Shown: one piece after another, positions 33,351 to 42,135 of the stretch
Layout: each line of letters starts with the position of its first letter
How positions within the stretch are numbered: position 1 is the first letter of the stretch
Source: Maricaulis sp039978735
Lineage (GTDB): Bacteria; Pseudomonadota; Alphaproteobacteria; Caulobacterales; Maricaulaceae
DNA: 64,000 nt
Assembly: GCF_039978735.1 (NCBI RefSeq)
Contig: NZ_JBDWAS010000005.1
Span: 82,684-146,683 of the forward strand
Direction of reading: 5' to 3'
Notes under the pieces: generated by a model
The model's database searches: none
What the model was told of the DNA's origin: nothing
Seen by the model: only the letters and a program-made list of their open reading frames with translations
Program-made: the position numbers and the translations under genes

Positions 33351-33974
33351 ATGTCTCAACCCGTTCGGATCTATGGCGACCGGCGCAGCGGCAATTGTCT
33401 CAAGGTAAAATGGACCGCGGATTATCTCGGTCTGGACTATGACTGGCACGAGATCGACGTCGTGAAGGGCGAGACCCGGTCCGACGACTTTCTCGCCATC
33501 AATCCGGCCGGGCAGGTGCCGTGCCTTGAACGGTCCGACGGGCGTATCCTGGCCCAGTCGAACGCGATCATCTTCCACCTCGCACGCGGCTCGGCGCTGA
33601 TCCCGGACGATGAGTTCGACCAGGCGAAGATGCTGGAATGGATGTTCTGGGAACAGTACAGCCACGAGCCCTTCATCGCGGTCCGCCGCTTCCGGAAGGC
33701 CTTCATGAACACGCCCGACGAAGAGATCGAGCCCGATCTCATGGCGAAGGGCCGGCGGGCCCTGGGCGTGATGGAGATGCGTCTCTTGTCGCGTGATTTC
33801 ATCGTGCGCGACCAGGTGACCCTCGCCGACATTGCCCTGGTTGCCTACACGCGGGTCGCCGATGAGGGCGGCTTCGACCTCGATGAATTCCTCGGCGTAC
33901 GCGCCTGGGTGGCGCGGGTCGAGCAGGAAATCGGCATCGATATGGACGATGGCCGCATGAGCCCGCTGGGCTAG
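33351..33974 (+). CDS. Glutathione S-transferase family protein
   Basis: A 207-residue cytosolic GST. The N-terminal thioredoxin-like domain begins VRIYGDRRSGNCLKVKWTAD with a Ser in the usual catalytic place, and has NPAGQVPCLERSDGRILAQS with the cis-Pro and the glutathione gamma-glutamyl-binding Ser. The helical domain includes VRDQVTLADIALVAYTRVAD, the conserved N-capping 'T.ADi' motif. Substrate unknown. Confidence 0.88.
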   Translation: MSQPVRIYGDRRSGNCLKVKWTADYLGLDYDWHEIDVVKGETRSDDFLAINPAGQVPCLERSDGRILAQSNAIIFHLARGSALIPDDEFDQAKMLEWMFWEQYSHEPFIAVRRFRKAFMNTPDEEIEPDLMAKGRRALGVMEMRLLSRDFIVRDQVTLADIALVAYTRVADEGGFDLDEFLGVRAWVARVEQEIGIDMDDGRMSPLG

Positions 33975-33992
33975 GCTGGGACGCCGGATTTG

Positions 33993-34030
33993 CGGGTGCC
34001 GGACCGGACTCGGACGCGATCCGGCACCCG
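33993..34030. repeat. Hairpin after the GST gene
   Basis: CGGGTGCCGGA (33993-34003) and TCCGGCACCCG (34020-34030) form perfect 11-base arms. There is no clear T-run, so terminator function is uncertain. The rest of the 154-base gap to 34129 shows nothing further. Confidence 0.45.
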
Positions 34031-34128
34031 ATCCGGCCCTGTCTGGGGGCAGGTCCGGAAAGTCGACGCGCTCTCAAACGGCGTCGTTCAACCCCTTTTA
34101 TGCGAATGATTTTCAAAGTCAACAAAGG

Positions 34129-34632
34129 TCAGCGGGGACCGAAGGCAACCCAGCCGATCTCATACAGGATGCTGTCCCGGATGATATCCTCGTCGGGGAC
34201 GAGGCCGCCCAGATCGCTGATGCGCGTCCGGAACCAGTAGACCGGCCCGTCCGGCTCGCCGGCCTGCTTGCAGAAGAGATCGCCTTCGCGGCCCGGGATC
34301 TCATTGGTCGCGAAACAGTCGTCCGGGCGCAAAAGCGTGTCTCCGAACCGGCTGCCGACATGCCAGGCATTGGCGATGCGTCCCGGTTCCCGAACGCGGA
34401 TGGCGACGATGCCGGGCGTGTCGTCATGACCGAGGAAGTCGATGGTCGGGGCGTCTGCGCCGGGTGGGGTGGCCGCGATCCGGCGCGCGCGGGGCGGACT
34501 GCCGGGGTCAGGATCGACGGTCCGGAAGGTATAGCCCGGCAAATGCACCGCGAAGCGCTCTTCGCCGAATGGCGTTTCATGCGTGAACGGGCCCAGCGCC
34601 GCGCGCGACCACATCCACGCATCCGCGGTCAT
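34129..34632 (-). CDS. DUF1131-like protein, second of a tandem pair
   Basis: A 167-residue protein resembling the gene upstream of it: GPFTHETPFGEERFAVHLPG, then IVAIRVREPGRIANAWHVGS and FGDTLL. The same pattern ('GP.t..T.F....l...LPG' then 'I..V.v....i.....ig') is that of the DUF1131/YfeY group of lipoproteins. This copy lacks a signal peptide at the ATGA-overlapping start, so either it stays in the cytoplasm or the true start differs. Function unknown. Confidence 0.6.
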   Translation of the reverse strand: MTADAWMWSRAALGPFTHETPFGEERFAVHLPGYTFRTVDPDPGSPPRARRIAATPPGADAPTIDFLGHDDTPGIVAIRVREPGRIANAWHVGSRFGDTLLRPDDCFATNEIPGREGDLFCKQAGEPDGPVYWFRTRISDLGGLVPDEDIIRDSILYEIGWVAFGPR

Positions 34633-35186
34633 CGTCCGACAGTCCGCCAGACGATCTCGTAGACCGTGCCGGCGGCCATGATATCGGCCGGCGGCAGTAC
34701 GCCGTCCGGGCCGGCGTAGTCGATCGACATCCAGTAGGACAGGCCTGCCAGCTCCGGATCGTCGCAATGCACATCGCCGGAGCGCTCTTCCATGCCGGCC
34801 ACGCAGAGCGGTCCGACAAGGCCCGCTTCCCCGGCGGCATCGCCGATATCGGCGGAGGCCTCCACCAGCCCGGCGGTGCGTACGCGCACGGCCAGCAGAC
34901 GTTCGCCTTCGCCGTCGAAGACGATCTCGGCTTCGCCGTCAGCCGTGCGCCGGGCCTCGATGACCGGATAGGCCATGCCTTCCGACCAGGCTTCCGCCTC
35001 GACCACGTCGAAGCCGGGCAGGAGGCCGGCCAGCGTGTCGCGGTCAAACGCGGTGCGGGCCGTGACCGGGCCGATCTGGCTGTTGGACACGCTCCAGCGT
35101 TCCGCGGCTTCACCGTTGCTGCAAGCCGCAGCGGCCAGCGCTGTTGCCGCGAGTGCGGGCAGGACGCGGATGGTTGAAATCGTCAT
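34629..35186 (-). CDS. DUF1131-like lipoprotein, first of a tandem pair
   Basis: A 185-residue protein with a lipoprotein signal (MTISTIRVLPALAATALAAA then AC, the lipobox Cys near residue 22). The mature part has SQIGPVTARTAFDRDTLAGL, LPGFDVVEAEAWSEGMAYPV and LAVRVRTAGLVEASADIGDA, which match the DUF1131 pattern known from an RpoE-regulated E. coli lipoprotein. The downstream gene overlaps by ATGA and is a diverged paralogue. ATG 35186 was chosen because the signal peptide starts there. Confidence 0.65.
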   Translation of the reverse strand: MTISTIRVLPALAATALAAAACSNGEAAERWSVSNSQIGPVTARTAFDRDTLAGLLPGFDVVEAEAWSEGMAYPVIEARRTADGEAEIVFDGEGERLLAVRVRTAGLVEASADIGDAAGEAGLVGPLCVAGMEERSGDVHCDDPELAGLSYWMSIDYAGPDGVLPPADIMAAGTVYEIVWRTVGR

Positions 35187-35254
35187 GAAGCGCCCCCCTT
35201 GCGCTGCCGGTAGCGGTCTGGATTGCACAGGGGAGCCGCGGCATCAAGCGCAGG

Positions 35255-36430
35255 CTAGCGCGCCAGTTCCTTCATGGCCTCGTCGACGCCTTCCAGCGTC
35301 AGCGGGAACATGCGGTCGGCACCGATGATCTCCTGCACGAGGCGGGTGGAGTAGGAATGCTCCCACCATTTCTGCGGCGTCGGATTGATCCAGATGAGGT
35401 GAGGCCAGGTGTCGACGATGCGCTGCAGCCAGCTGGCGCCGGCTTCCTCGTTCCAGTGCTCCACCGAGCCGCCTTCATGGGTGATCTCGTAAGGCGCCAT
35501 GGCGGCGTCGCCGACAATGATCACTTTCCAGTCGTGCGGATATTTGTGCATCACATCCATGGTTGGCACGGTCTCGGTGCGCCGGCGCAGGTTGGAACGC
35601 CACACGCCCTCATAGGGGCAGTTGTGGAAGTAGAAATATTCCAGGTTCTTGAAGGTCGAGCGCGCCGCCGAGAACAGCTCCTCGCACAGCTTCACATGCG
35701 GATCCATCGAGCCGCCGACATCGAACAGGGCCAGCACCTTGATGGCATTGCGCCGTTCCGGGCGCATGACGACGTCCAGCCAGCCCTGGCGGGCGGTGGC
35801 GCTGATCGTGTTGTCCAGATCCAGCTCTTCATGGGCGCCGTCGCGGGCAAACCTGCGCAGCCGGCGCAGGGCGACTTTCAGATTGCGGGTGCCGATCTCC
35901 CGGTCGCCGTCCAGATCCTTGTAGCGGCGCTGTTCCCAGACTTTCGTGGCGCGCTTGTGCTGGCTCTTGCCGCCGATGCGCACGCCGGCCGGATTATAGC
36001 CGGAATGGCCGAAGGGCGAGGTGCCGCCCGTACCGATCCACTTGGAGCCGCCCTCGTGGCGCTCTTCCTGCTCCTCCAGGCGTTTCTTCAGCGTCTCCAT
36101 GAGCTCGTCGAAATCCATGGCCTTCAGCTCGGCCATTTCCTCCTCGGTCAGAAGGCGCTGCATCATGGCTTCCAGCCATTCGTCCGGGATTTCCTTCTCG
36201 CCGAACATCTGGGTCAGCGTCTCCACGCCCTGGAAGACGTGCGAGAAGACCATGTCGAACTTGTCGAAATCCTTCTCGTCCTTCACCAGCGCGGCGCGGC
36301 TGACGGAATAGAAATGGCCGATCTCCGGCTCGATCACGCCCTTGTCGAGCGCTTCGAGCAGGGTGAGATATTCCCGCGTGGTGACGGGAATCCGGGCAGA
36401 GCGCAGTTCGGTGAAGAAGTGATGCAGCAT
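35255..36430 (-). CDS. vWA-domain protein (CoxE-like)
   Basis: A 391-residue protein. N-terminal helices (FFTELRSARIPVTTREYLTL) are typical of CoxE-like vWA proteins. A Glu/Arg-rich coiled segment and a Gly-rich linker follow. The vWA domain has an intact MIDAS start, LFDVGGSMDPHVKL (DxGGS, about 255-265) and VIIVGDAAMAPYEI. Such proteins work with MoxR ATPases as chaperone-like complex builders; a MoxR gene lies 1.1 kb upstream on the same strand with two genes in between. I prefer ATG 36430; a TTG 12 codons upstream is possible. Confidence 0.8.
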   Translation of the reverse strand: MLHHFFTELRSARIPVTTREYLTLLEALDKGVIEPEIGHFYSVSRAALVKDEKDFDKFDMVFSHVFQGVETLTQMFGEKEIPDEWLEAMMQRLLTEEEMAELKAMDFDELMETLKKRLEEQEERHEGGSKWIGTGGTSPFGHSGYNPAGVRIGGKSQHKRATKVWEQRRYKDLDGDREIGTRNLKVALRRLRRFARDGAHEELDLDNTISATARQGWLDVVMRPERRNAIKVLALFDVGGSMDPHVKLCEELFSAARSTFKNLEYFYFHNCPYEGVWRSNLRRRTETVPTMDVMHKYPHDWKVIIVGDAAMAPYEITHEGGSVEHWNEEAGASWLQRIVDTWPHLIWINPTPQKWWEHSYSTRLVQEIIGADRMFPLTLEGVDEAMKELAR

Positions 36431-36484
36431 ACCGCGCAAACTAGGCGCGCGCCGGGGCAGGCTCAATAGGCAAAGACGGAGGCG

Positions 36485-36850
36485 TCAGTCTTCCAGGTTC
36501 TGGCCGAAGGTCACCAGCACGCCGAACGGGTCGAGAATGGCGAATTCGCGATAGCCCCAGGGCTTGTCTTCCAGACCGCCATTGGGGTGGATGCAGCCGG
36601 CGGCGAGTGCCTGTTCATGGATGCCGGTGATGTCGTCGACATCGACCCGGCAGGAGGTCCACTCGCACACCTCTTTGCGATCGGTGGTGAAGAAGTGCAG
36701 CTCGGCGCCATCGCGCGTGACGCCGCCATAGCTGGGCGGATCCTCCCAGGCCCAGGCGGCAAAGCCCAGCTGTTTGAAGAAGGTCAGGCTGTCCGCCACT
36801 TTCAGCGAGGGCAGGACCGGAATGGCCCGCATCAGTCTTGTTCCGGTCAT
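36485..36850 (-). CDS. Glyoxalase/bleomycin-resistance superfamily protein
   Basis: A 121-residue single VOC-fold protein: AIPVLPSLKVADSLTFFKQL, GFAAWAWEDPPSYGGVTRDG, AELHFFTTDRKEV, and GYREFAILDPFGVLVTFGQN with the 'DP.G....f' ending and Glu metal ligand. Two beta-alpha-beta halves are present, so it would act as a dimer. It may be a bleomycin-binding-like protein or a small dioxygenase; substrate unknown. GGAGA precedes ATG 36850. Confidence 0.83.
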   Translation of the reverse strand: MTGTRLMRAIPVLPSLKVADSLTFFKQLGFAAWAWEDPPSYGGVTRDGAELHFFTTDRKEVCEWTSCRVDVDDITGIHEQALAAGCIHPNGGLEDKPWGYREFAILDPFGVLVTFGQNLED

Positions 36851-36941
36851 GCCTGTCTCCCGCCTCCGCATGCGCGCCCGATCCGAGCATGCACGGGGAG
36901 GCGGGACCAGTTAATTCGGCGATAGGCCGCGCGTGGGCCGG

Positions 36942-37400
36942 TTAGTCGACCGGCGTCAGGGCCGGTTTGACGACCTTCTTGCGGCTGTCGAAGCGCTGGC
37001 CGAGATCCTCGGCTTCCTTGTCGGAGAGGTCCTTGCGGGCAAGTTTGAAGAACTCGCCTTCCTCTTCCTCCATGTGGTGGTCGAGCAGTTCGGCGAGCGT
37101 GTGGAATTTCTGGCCCCACTCGGTATTGTCCTTGGGCATGGTGTCGAGCTCCTCGATCAGCGAGTTGATCATGTGGTGCTCGTTCTTGGCCTCGAGGCTC
37201 TCTTCCTCGTCGCCCTTCTGCTCCAGCTTGGCGTAGAAGGTGGCTTCCTCGACCTTGTTGTGCGTCCACAATTCCAGCTTGAACGCGTCGAACAATTCCT
37301 GGCGCGTCTTGGCCGCGCGGTCGGTCGTGTCCTCGATCTGCCCGATCAGGTCACGGGCCTTGTCATGGTCCTGTTTGATCCGGTCGAAAATGTCGGTCAT
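36942..37400 (-). CDS. Hemerythrin-domain protein
   Basis: A 152-residue four-helix protein. Iron-ligand pattern: MTDIFDRIKQDHDKARDLIG (His 11), LELWTHNKVEEATFYAKLE (His and Glu), KNEHHMINSLIEELD (HH..I), FHTLAELLDHHMEEEEGEFF (HH.E). Such proteins bind a di-iron centre and sense or buffer oxygen or related species. GGAGGTTTCC precedes the start. It sits between MoxR and the glyoxalase-like gene. Confidence 0.88.
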   Translation of the reverse strand: MTDIFDRIKQDHDKARDLIGQIEDTTDRAAKTRQELFDAFKLELWTHNKVEEATFYAKLEQKGDEEESLEAKNEHHMINSLIEELDTMPKDNTEWGQKFHTLAELLDHHMEEEEGEFFKLARKDLSDKEAEDLGQRFDSRKKVVKPALTPVD

Positions 37401-37476
37401 GGAAACCTCCTCGCGCGTGTTGATGGATATGCAAGCAACGCGCGCGAGGGGGAGATGTTCCGTAAAGCGGGTGACC

Positions 37477-38367
37477 CTAGGCGGCGCCAGGGCCCCGCGG
37501 GCCGCCGCCGGGGCCGCCGGCGCCACCCGGGCCGCGGCGGGTCATGAAGGCGAGCTTTTCGAACAGCATGACGTCCTGCTCGTTCTTCAGGAGCGCGCCG
37601 TGGAGCGGCGGGATCAGCTTGCGGGGGTCGCGTTCGGTCAGCACGGCCGGGTCGACATCCTCGACGAGGAGGAGTTTCAGCCAGTCCAGCAATTCCGAGG
37701 TCGACGGCTTCTTCTTCACGCCCGGCACGTCGCGGATGTCGTAGAAGAGTTTCAGCGCATCGGCGAGCAGACGGCCCTTCAGGCCGGGGAAGTGGACCTC
37801 GACGATCTTCTTCATCGTCTCTTCGTCGGGGAAGGCGATGAAGTGGAAGAAGCAGCGGCGCAGGAAGGCGTCCGGCAATTCCTTCTCATTGTTCGAGGTG
37901 ATGATGACGACGGGGCGGGTCTCCGCCTTCACCGTCTCGCCGGTCTCGTAGACATGGAACTCCATCTTGTCGAGTTCCTGCAGGAGGTCGTTGGGAAACT
38001 CGATATCGGCCTTGTCGATCTCGTCGATCAGCAGCACCGAGCGCTCCGGCGCGGTGAAAGCCTCCCACAGCTTGCCGCGGCGGATGTAGTTGTTGATGTC
38101 GTGGACACGGGTCTCGCCCAGCTGGCTGTCGCGCAGGCGGGCGACGGCGTCGTACTCATAGAGGCCCTGGCGGGCCTTGGTGGTCGACTTGATGTGCCAT
38201 TCGATCAGCGGCATGCCCATGGCGCGCGCGACCTGTTTGGCCAGCTCGGTCTTGCCCGTGCCCGGCTCGCCCTTGACGAGCAGCGGACGCTCGAGAGCCA
38301 CTGCAGCGTTGACCGCAGCGCTCAGTTCGTCGTCAGCGACGTATTGATCTGTACCTTCGAAACGCAT
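37477..38367 (-). CDS. MoxR-family AAA+ ATPase
   Basis: A 296-residue ATPase. Walker A GEPGTGKT at 33-40; Walker B in SVLLIDEIDKADIEFPNDLL; sensor region PVVIITSNNEKELPDAFLRR with the Arg finger; then FHFIAFPDEETMKKIV. The C-terminus ends in a Gly/Pro/Arg-rich tail (RRGPGGAGGPGGGPRGPG). MoxR proteins act with vWA proteins to load metals or fold complexes; the vWA gene at 35255 is the likely partner. Confidence 0.9.
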   Translation of the reverse strand: MRFEGTDQYVADDELSAAVNAAVALERPLLVKGEPGTGKTELAKQVARAMGMPLIEWHIKSTTKARQGLYEYDAVARLRDSQLGETRVHDINNYIRRGKLWEAFTAPERSVLLIDEIDKADIEFPNDLLQELDKMEFHVYETGETVKAETRPVVIITSNNEKELPDAFLRRCFFHFIAFPDEETMKKIVEVHFPGLKGRLLADALKLFYDIRDVPGVKKKPSTSELLDWLKLLLVEDVDPAVLTERDPRKLIPPLHGALLKNEQDVMLFEKLAFMTRRGPGGAGGPGGGPRGPGAA

Positions 38368-38418
38368 GACAGCCGACTTAGCGCGTCTGGGCGCCGCCGT
38401 GTAGTCCCGCCATACCGA

Positions 38419-39498
38419 TTATTTTGATGCGGATGCAGATCGGTTCCAGTCGACCATGTCCATGGCCAGCGGTTCGCCGCGTTTCAGGGCGCGTGTGGCC
38501 GGCCGGCCGATCACCTCGCCATACCATTTCGGCGCCAGCCCGTGACCCGGACGGATCGAGCGTACATGGTCCGGCGTCAGGACTTCGCCGGCCTCGACAT
38601 CCTTCACCACGTAGAGCGAGCGGCGATAGGTCACCGAACCGCGCTCGCAGCCGGCCAGGTCGTAGCGCACGCGGCCGAGCGCATGGAAGGCGGCGGTGCA
38701 ATCCTCGACCAGGCGCGTCATCTCGTCCGGCTCGAGCGAGAAGGCGCTGTCCGGGCCGCCATCGGCGCGCGACAGGGTGAAGTGTTTCTCGATCACCCTT
38801 GCGCCCAGGGCGACGGCCGCGACGGCGCAGGCGGTGCCCGGCGTGTGGTCGCTGAGGCCCGGGATCGCGCTGAAGCTCTCGCCCAGATGGGGCACGGTGC
38901 GCAGGTCTGCTTCCTCGATCGGCGCGGGATAGGAAGACAGGCAGTGCAGCAGCGCCAGGCCGGTATTGCCATGCTCGCGCGCGGTGCGGACCGCGTCGTG
39001 GATCTCGGCCAGGTTTGCCATGCCCGTGGACAGGATGATCGGCTTGCCGGTCTGCGCCACGCGGGCGATCAGCGGCAGGTCGGTCACCTCGAAACTGGCG
39101 ATCTTGTAGGCCGGCGCGTTGAGGCTTTCGAGCAGGTCGACGGCAGTGTGATCGAAGGGTGTCGAGAAGATCGGCACGCCCAGTTCGGCGGCGCGGGCAA
39201 ACAGGGCCTCATGCCATTCGAAGGGCGTCTCGGCCTCGCGGTAAAGCTCGTGCAGGGTGCGGCCCTTCCACAGACCGTCCTCGATCCGGAAACCGGGACC
39301 GTCATGATCGATCGTGATCGTGTCGGCGGTGTAGGTCTGGATCTTGATGGCATGGGCGCCACAGGCTGCGGCCGCTTCGATCGTTTCCAGGGCGCGGTCG
39401 ATCCGGCCGAGATGATTGGCCGAGACTTCGGCGATGACGAGCGGCGGATGGTCGGGGCCGACCAGGCGTCCGGCGATATCGAACGAGGTAGGTTTCAT
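38419..39498 (-). CDS. pseI: Pseudaminic acid synthase (NeuB family)
   Basis: A 359-residue synthase that condenses phosphoenolpyruvate with 2,4-diacetamido-2,4,6-trideoxy-L-altrose. NeuB barrel motifs: LVIAEVSANHLGRIDRALET, AHAIKIQTYTADTITID, GVPIFSTPFDHTAVDLLESL, PAYKIASFEVTDLPLI, LSTGMANLAEI, LSDHTPGTACAVAAVALGAR and IEKHFTLSR. The C-terminal SAF (antifreeze-like) domain is present (RSLYVVKDVEAGEVLTPDHV). The TYTADT pattern is that of PseI rather than sialic acid synthase. Third gene of pseG-pseH-pseI, 4 bases after pseH. Confidence 0.88.
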   Translation of the reverse strand: MKPTSFDIAGRLVGPDHPPLVIAEVSANHLGRIDRALETIEAAAACGAHAIKIQTYTADTITIDHDGPGFRIEDGLWKGRTLHELYREAETPFEWHEALFARAAELGVPIFSTPFDHTAVDLLESLNAPAYKIASFEVTDLPLIARVAQTGKPIILSTGMANLAEIHDAVRTAREHGNTGLALLHCLSSYPAPIEEADLRTVPHLGESFSAIPGLSDHTPGTACAVAAVALGARVIEKHFTLSRADGGPDSAFSLEPDEMTRLVEDCTAAFHALGRVRYDLAGCERGSVTYRRSLYVVKDVEAGEVLTPDHVRSIRPGHGLAPKWYGEVIGRPATRALKRGEPLAMDMVDWNRSASASK

Positions 39499-39502
39499 CG
39501 GC

Positions 39503-40078
39503 TCAGCCCGTTGCCTGCTGCCGGCCATCACCGGCCCAGCGGTCGCGATGCAGTTCCAGGCAGATCGCGGCGACCGGCCGGCCGTCGCGGCGGACGCGGT
39601 TTTCGATGCGGTCCGTTTCCTCAAAACCGAACTTGCGATGCAGACCGAGCACCGGCGCGTTGAACTCCAGCACCTCGCAGCGCAGCGTTTCCAAGCCGAG
39701 CGTGGTGAAGGCATGGTCGATGATCAGGCGTTCCACCGCGCTGCCGACACCGCGTCCGGTCAGGTCCGCCTCGCCGATATAGAAGGCCCAGCTGGCCGAG
39801 CGGTGGCGCGGATCGATTTCGGACAGGATGACGACGCCGATATCCTTGCCATCGCACTGGATAATGCGGATTTCCCGCTCCGGATCGCCCAGGGCAATGC
39901 GGTACCAGGTCTGGTGTTCCCAGGGCTCGATCGGATGGTCGGTATACATGTTGCGGCGGACATGCGGTCCGTTCCGCCAGCCATGGACAGGCCACATATC
40001 GGTCATGGTGGCCGGGCGCAGGGTGATGGCGCCGTCTGTGAGGACAGGCTTTTCCGGCAGCGGATCAAACGGGTTCAT
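39503..40078 (-). CDS. pseH: GNAT N-acetyltransferase of pseudaminic acid synthesis
   Basis: A 191-residue acetyltransferase (fold type 3/RimJ-like): ITLRPATMTDMWPVHGWRNG, WYRIALGDPEREIRI, SASWAFYIGEADLTGRGVGS with the acetyl-CoA loop GRGVGSA, and NAPVLGLHRKFGFEETDRI. Between pseG and pseI it is very likely PseH, which acetylates the 4-amino group of the altrosamine intermediate. It overlaps the pseG end by 14 bases. Confidence 0.85.
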   Translation of the reverse strand: MNPFDPLPEKPVLTDGAITLRPATMTDMWPVHGWRNGPHVRRNMYTDHPIEPWEHQTWYRIALGDPEREIRIIQCDGKDIGVVILSEIDPRHRSASWAFYIGEADLTGRGVGSAVERLIIDHAFTTLGLETLRCEVLEFNAPVLGLHRKFGFEETDRIENRVRRDGRPVAAICLELHRDRWAGDGRQQATG

Positions 40079-41141
40079 GACCGGCCTCCCGCTGGCGTTC
40101 GATCCGTTCGACCAGGGCCTGGGCAACCCGCTGCGCGCCGCGCCCGTCACAGACGGCGGCGGCGCGTTCGGCCATGCGGGCCCGTGCGGCGGGGCGTTCC
40201 AGCCGCCGGATCAGGCCGGGCAGTTCGGCGAGCACGTCTTCCGGACTGGCAATGGCGGCCAGGGCGCCATCGCTATCCAGAAGACCGGTCATCTCCTGCT
40301 GGTTTCCGGCCAGCACGACAGCGATACTGGGCAGGCCGACGACGCAGCGCTCCAGCGCGGTGCCACCGCCGGCGCCAATGGCGAGATCGGCCTTCGCCAT
40401 GCGCCGGGCCATGTCGTCGATATCGATCTGCACCGTCAGGCGCGGCTCGGTGCGGCACATCGCTTCCAGCGCCGCCCGGCTGGGCGCGCGGGGGCCCAGG
40501 ATCACCTCGACGGACGCTTCTGGCAGCGTGTCCAGAACGAGGCGGGCAACCGGTTCGGAAATGCCGCCCAGATCGGTCAGGCCCATCGAGACCAGGACAC
40601 GCTTGACCGGACCCGGATTGAAGTGGCGGTCGAGGGCGCGCTGGCGCTGGTCGGCGAATTCGCTGCGCACCAGGGCAAAGGCACCGCCGGCCATGATGTT
40701 GCAATCGCCGGGGACGCGGCCGGCATAGTCGAACGGGCTGCCGCCGGGCATGGGGTCGACCAGCAGGTCGCAATCATGTGTGCGTTCGGGCAGATCCTCG
40801 ATCACGGCGATGAGGCCGGCGCGGTCGCGCATGCGGGTCTCGTCGGCCTGGCTCGAGGTGTAGAGATCGACGAAAATCGCGTCGGCGCGGCCGTTCCACT
40901 CGGCCGGAAAATCGAAGTCGGCTTCGCTTCGTGCGGTGGTCACGGGCAGGGCCGAACGGGCCAGCGCAGGTGCTGCATCCAGCGTCCCTTCGCAACACGC
41001 AAAGGCAACATTGGTGCCCCATTCGTGCGACATCGGGTGACACAAGGCGCGCGCCAGGGCCAGGCAACGCATCACGTGTCCGCCGCCCAGGCTGGGCGAG
41101 GCATCGGCACGAAACAGGATGCGGGGGGCGTGGCGTGTCAT
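40065..41141 (-). CDS. pseG: UDP-2,4-diacetamido-trideoxy-L-altropyranose hydrolase
   Basis: A 358-residue GT-B-like hydrolase that removes UDP in the pseudaminic acid route. The N-terminus ILFRADASPSLGGGHVMRCL is the family signature (GxGHxxR, His needed for catalysis). VKRVLVSMGLTDLGGISEP and the C-terminal ADLAIGAGGGTALERCVVGL (sugar/UDP-binding) follow the PseG pattern. It starts the pseG-pseH-pseI operon and is divergent from the SpsF-like gene at 41242. Confidence 0.88.
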   Translation of the reverse strand: MTRHAPRILFRADASPSLGGGHVMRCLALARALCHPMSHEWGTNVAFACCEGTLDAAPALARSALPVTTARSEADFDFPAEWNGRADAIFVDLYTSSQADETRMRDRAGLIAVIEDLPERTHDCDLLVDPMPGGSPFDYAGRVPGDCNIMAGGAFALVRSEFADQRQRALDRHFNPGPVKRVLVSMGLTDLGGISEPVARLVLDTLPEASVEVILGPRAPSRAALEAMCRTEPRLTVQIDIDDMARRMAKADLAIGAGGGTALERCVVGLPSIAVVLAGNQQEMTGLLDSDGALAAIASPEDVLAELPGLIRRLERPAARARMAERAAAVCDGRGAQRVAQALVERIERQREAGHEPV

Positions 41142-41184
41142 GATGGGCCCGATAATACCATGGTGCAGAATGGGGGCGGACGAG

Positions 41185-41199
41185 TTAATGCGCCGTTAG
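41185..41199 (+). promoter_or_regulatory. CtrA-like box TTAA-N7-TTAG
   Basis: TTAA at 41185-41188 and TTAG at 41196-41199 with a 7-base spacer match the CtrA consensus TTAA-N7-TTAA at 7 of 8 positions. It lies in the 100-base gap between the divergent pseG and SpsF-like genes. Confidence 0.45.
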
Positions 41200-41241
41200 G
41201 TGCAGGCGCGAAGATTGGGCGGTCCAGATGGAGGATAAGTC

Positions 41242-42036
41242 ATGACGCTCGCCGTCATCGTCCAGGCCCGCGCCGGCTCGTCCCGGCTGCCGCGCAAGGT
41301 GCTCGAGCTGCTGGGCGACAAGCGCGTGCTGGACCGGGTGCTCGATCGTTGCCGGCGTATCGCGGTTGCCGATCATGTGATCTGCGCTATTCCCGAAGGC
41401 GAGGCGGACGATCCCGTCGCCGATGCGGCGCGGCGGGCCGGTGTGGCGGTGTTCCGCGGGTCAGAGCACGATGTGCTGGCGCGCTATCTCGGGGCCGCAA
41501 GAATGGTCGGTGCGGACGAGGTGGTGCGGATCACCAGCGACTGCCCCTTCATCGATCCGGACATGGTCGATCAGCTGGTCGCGCTCTATCGCGAGAGCGG
41601 GGCGGATTATGCCAACAATACGCTCCTGCCCGGCTTTCCGCGCGGGCTGGATTGCGAGATCGTCTCCACGGCCTGGCTGGAGCGGGCCGATGCCGAGGCG
41701 ACCGATCCGGCCGACCGTGAACATGTGACGGCCTGGATCCGCAACCGGCCGGGCCTGAAACTCGCCTGTCTGGAAGGCCCCGGCGGGGAGGCCGCGAACT
41801 GGCGCTGGACGCTGGACTATCCGGCCGATCTGGCCTTCTGCCGGGCCGTGTTCGAACGGGCAGGCGAGGCGGCAGCGGAGCTGGATTTTTCCGCGCTTTC
41901 AGAGCTTTGCCGCAAGGCGCCGGACCTGGTGGCGATCAATGCCGTGCATGCCGATCCGGCGCGCCCGGATATCCGCCGTCCCGCCGCCATTGTCCGCGAC
42001 TATCTGCCCGCTGGTGCAAGACCGCCTGTGCGCTAG
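41242..42036 (+). CDS. SpsF-type cytidylyltransferase, candidate CMP-pseudaminic acid synthetase
   Basis: A 264-residue nucleotidyltransferase. Start LAVIVQARAGSSRLPRKVLE has the 'QAR.gSsRLP.Kvl' nucleotide loop of the acylneuraminate/SpsF group; FRGSEHDVLARYLGAA and VRITSDCPFIDPDMVDQL carry the metal-binding Asp region; WTLDYPADLAFCRAVF is the conserved end. Adjacency to pseG-H-I suggests it activates pseudaminic acid with CTP (PseF step), but it is of the SpsF rather than the classical PseF subfamily, so I leave out a symbol. A ribosome site AGGATAAG precedes it. Confidence 0.72.
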   Translation: MTLAVIVQARAGSSRLPRKVLELLGDKRVLDRVLDRCRRIAVADHVICAIPEGEADDPVADAARRAGVAVFRGSEHDVLARYLGAARMVGADEVVRITSDCPFIDPDMVDQLVALYRESGADYANNTLLPGFPRGLDCEIVSTAWLERADAEATDPADREHVTAWIRNRPGLKLACLEGPGGEAANWRWTLDYPADLAFCRAVFERAGEAAAELDFSALSELCRKAPDLVAINAVHADPARPDIRRPAAIVRDYLPAGARPPVR

Positions 42037-42135
42037 CATGGGCGAAAGGATTTGTTCACCGACACACCCGACCCTGCTGGCAATTCTTGATGTGGCGCCA
42101 GGTGATTCGGGGTGCCGAACCGACGAGGTGCAGCG

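Noticed and set aside
34129..34767. Longer N-terminus for the second DUF1131-like protein
   Set aside because: The added residues lie in a shadow frame of the upstream paralogue and do not give a signal peptide; ATGA coupling at 34632 is a better start.
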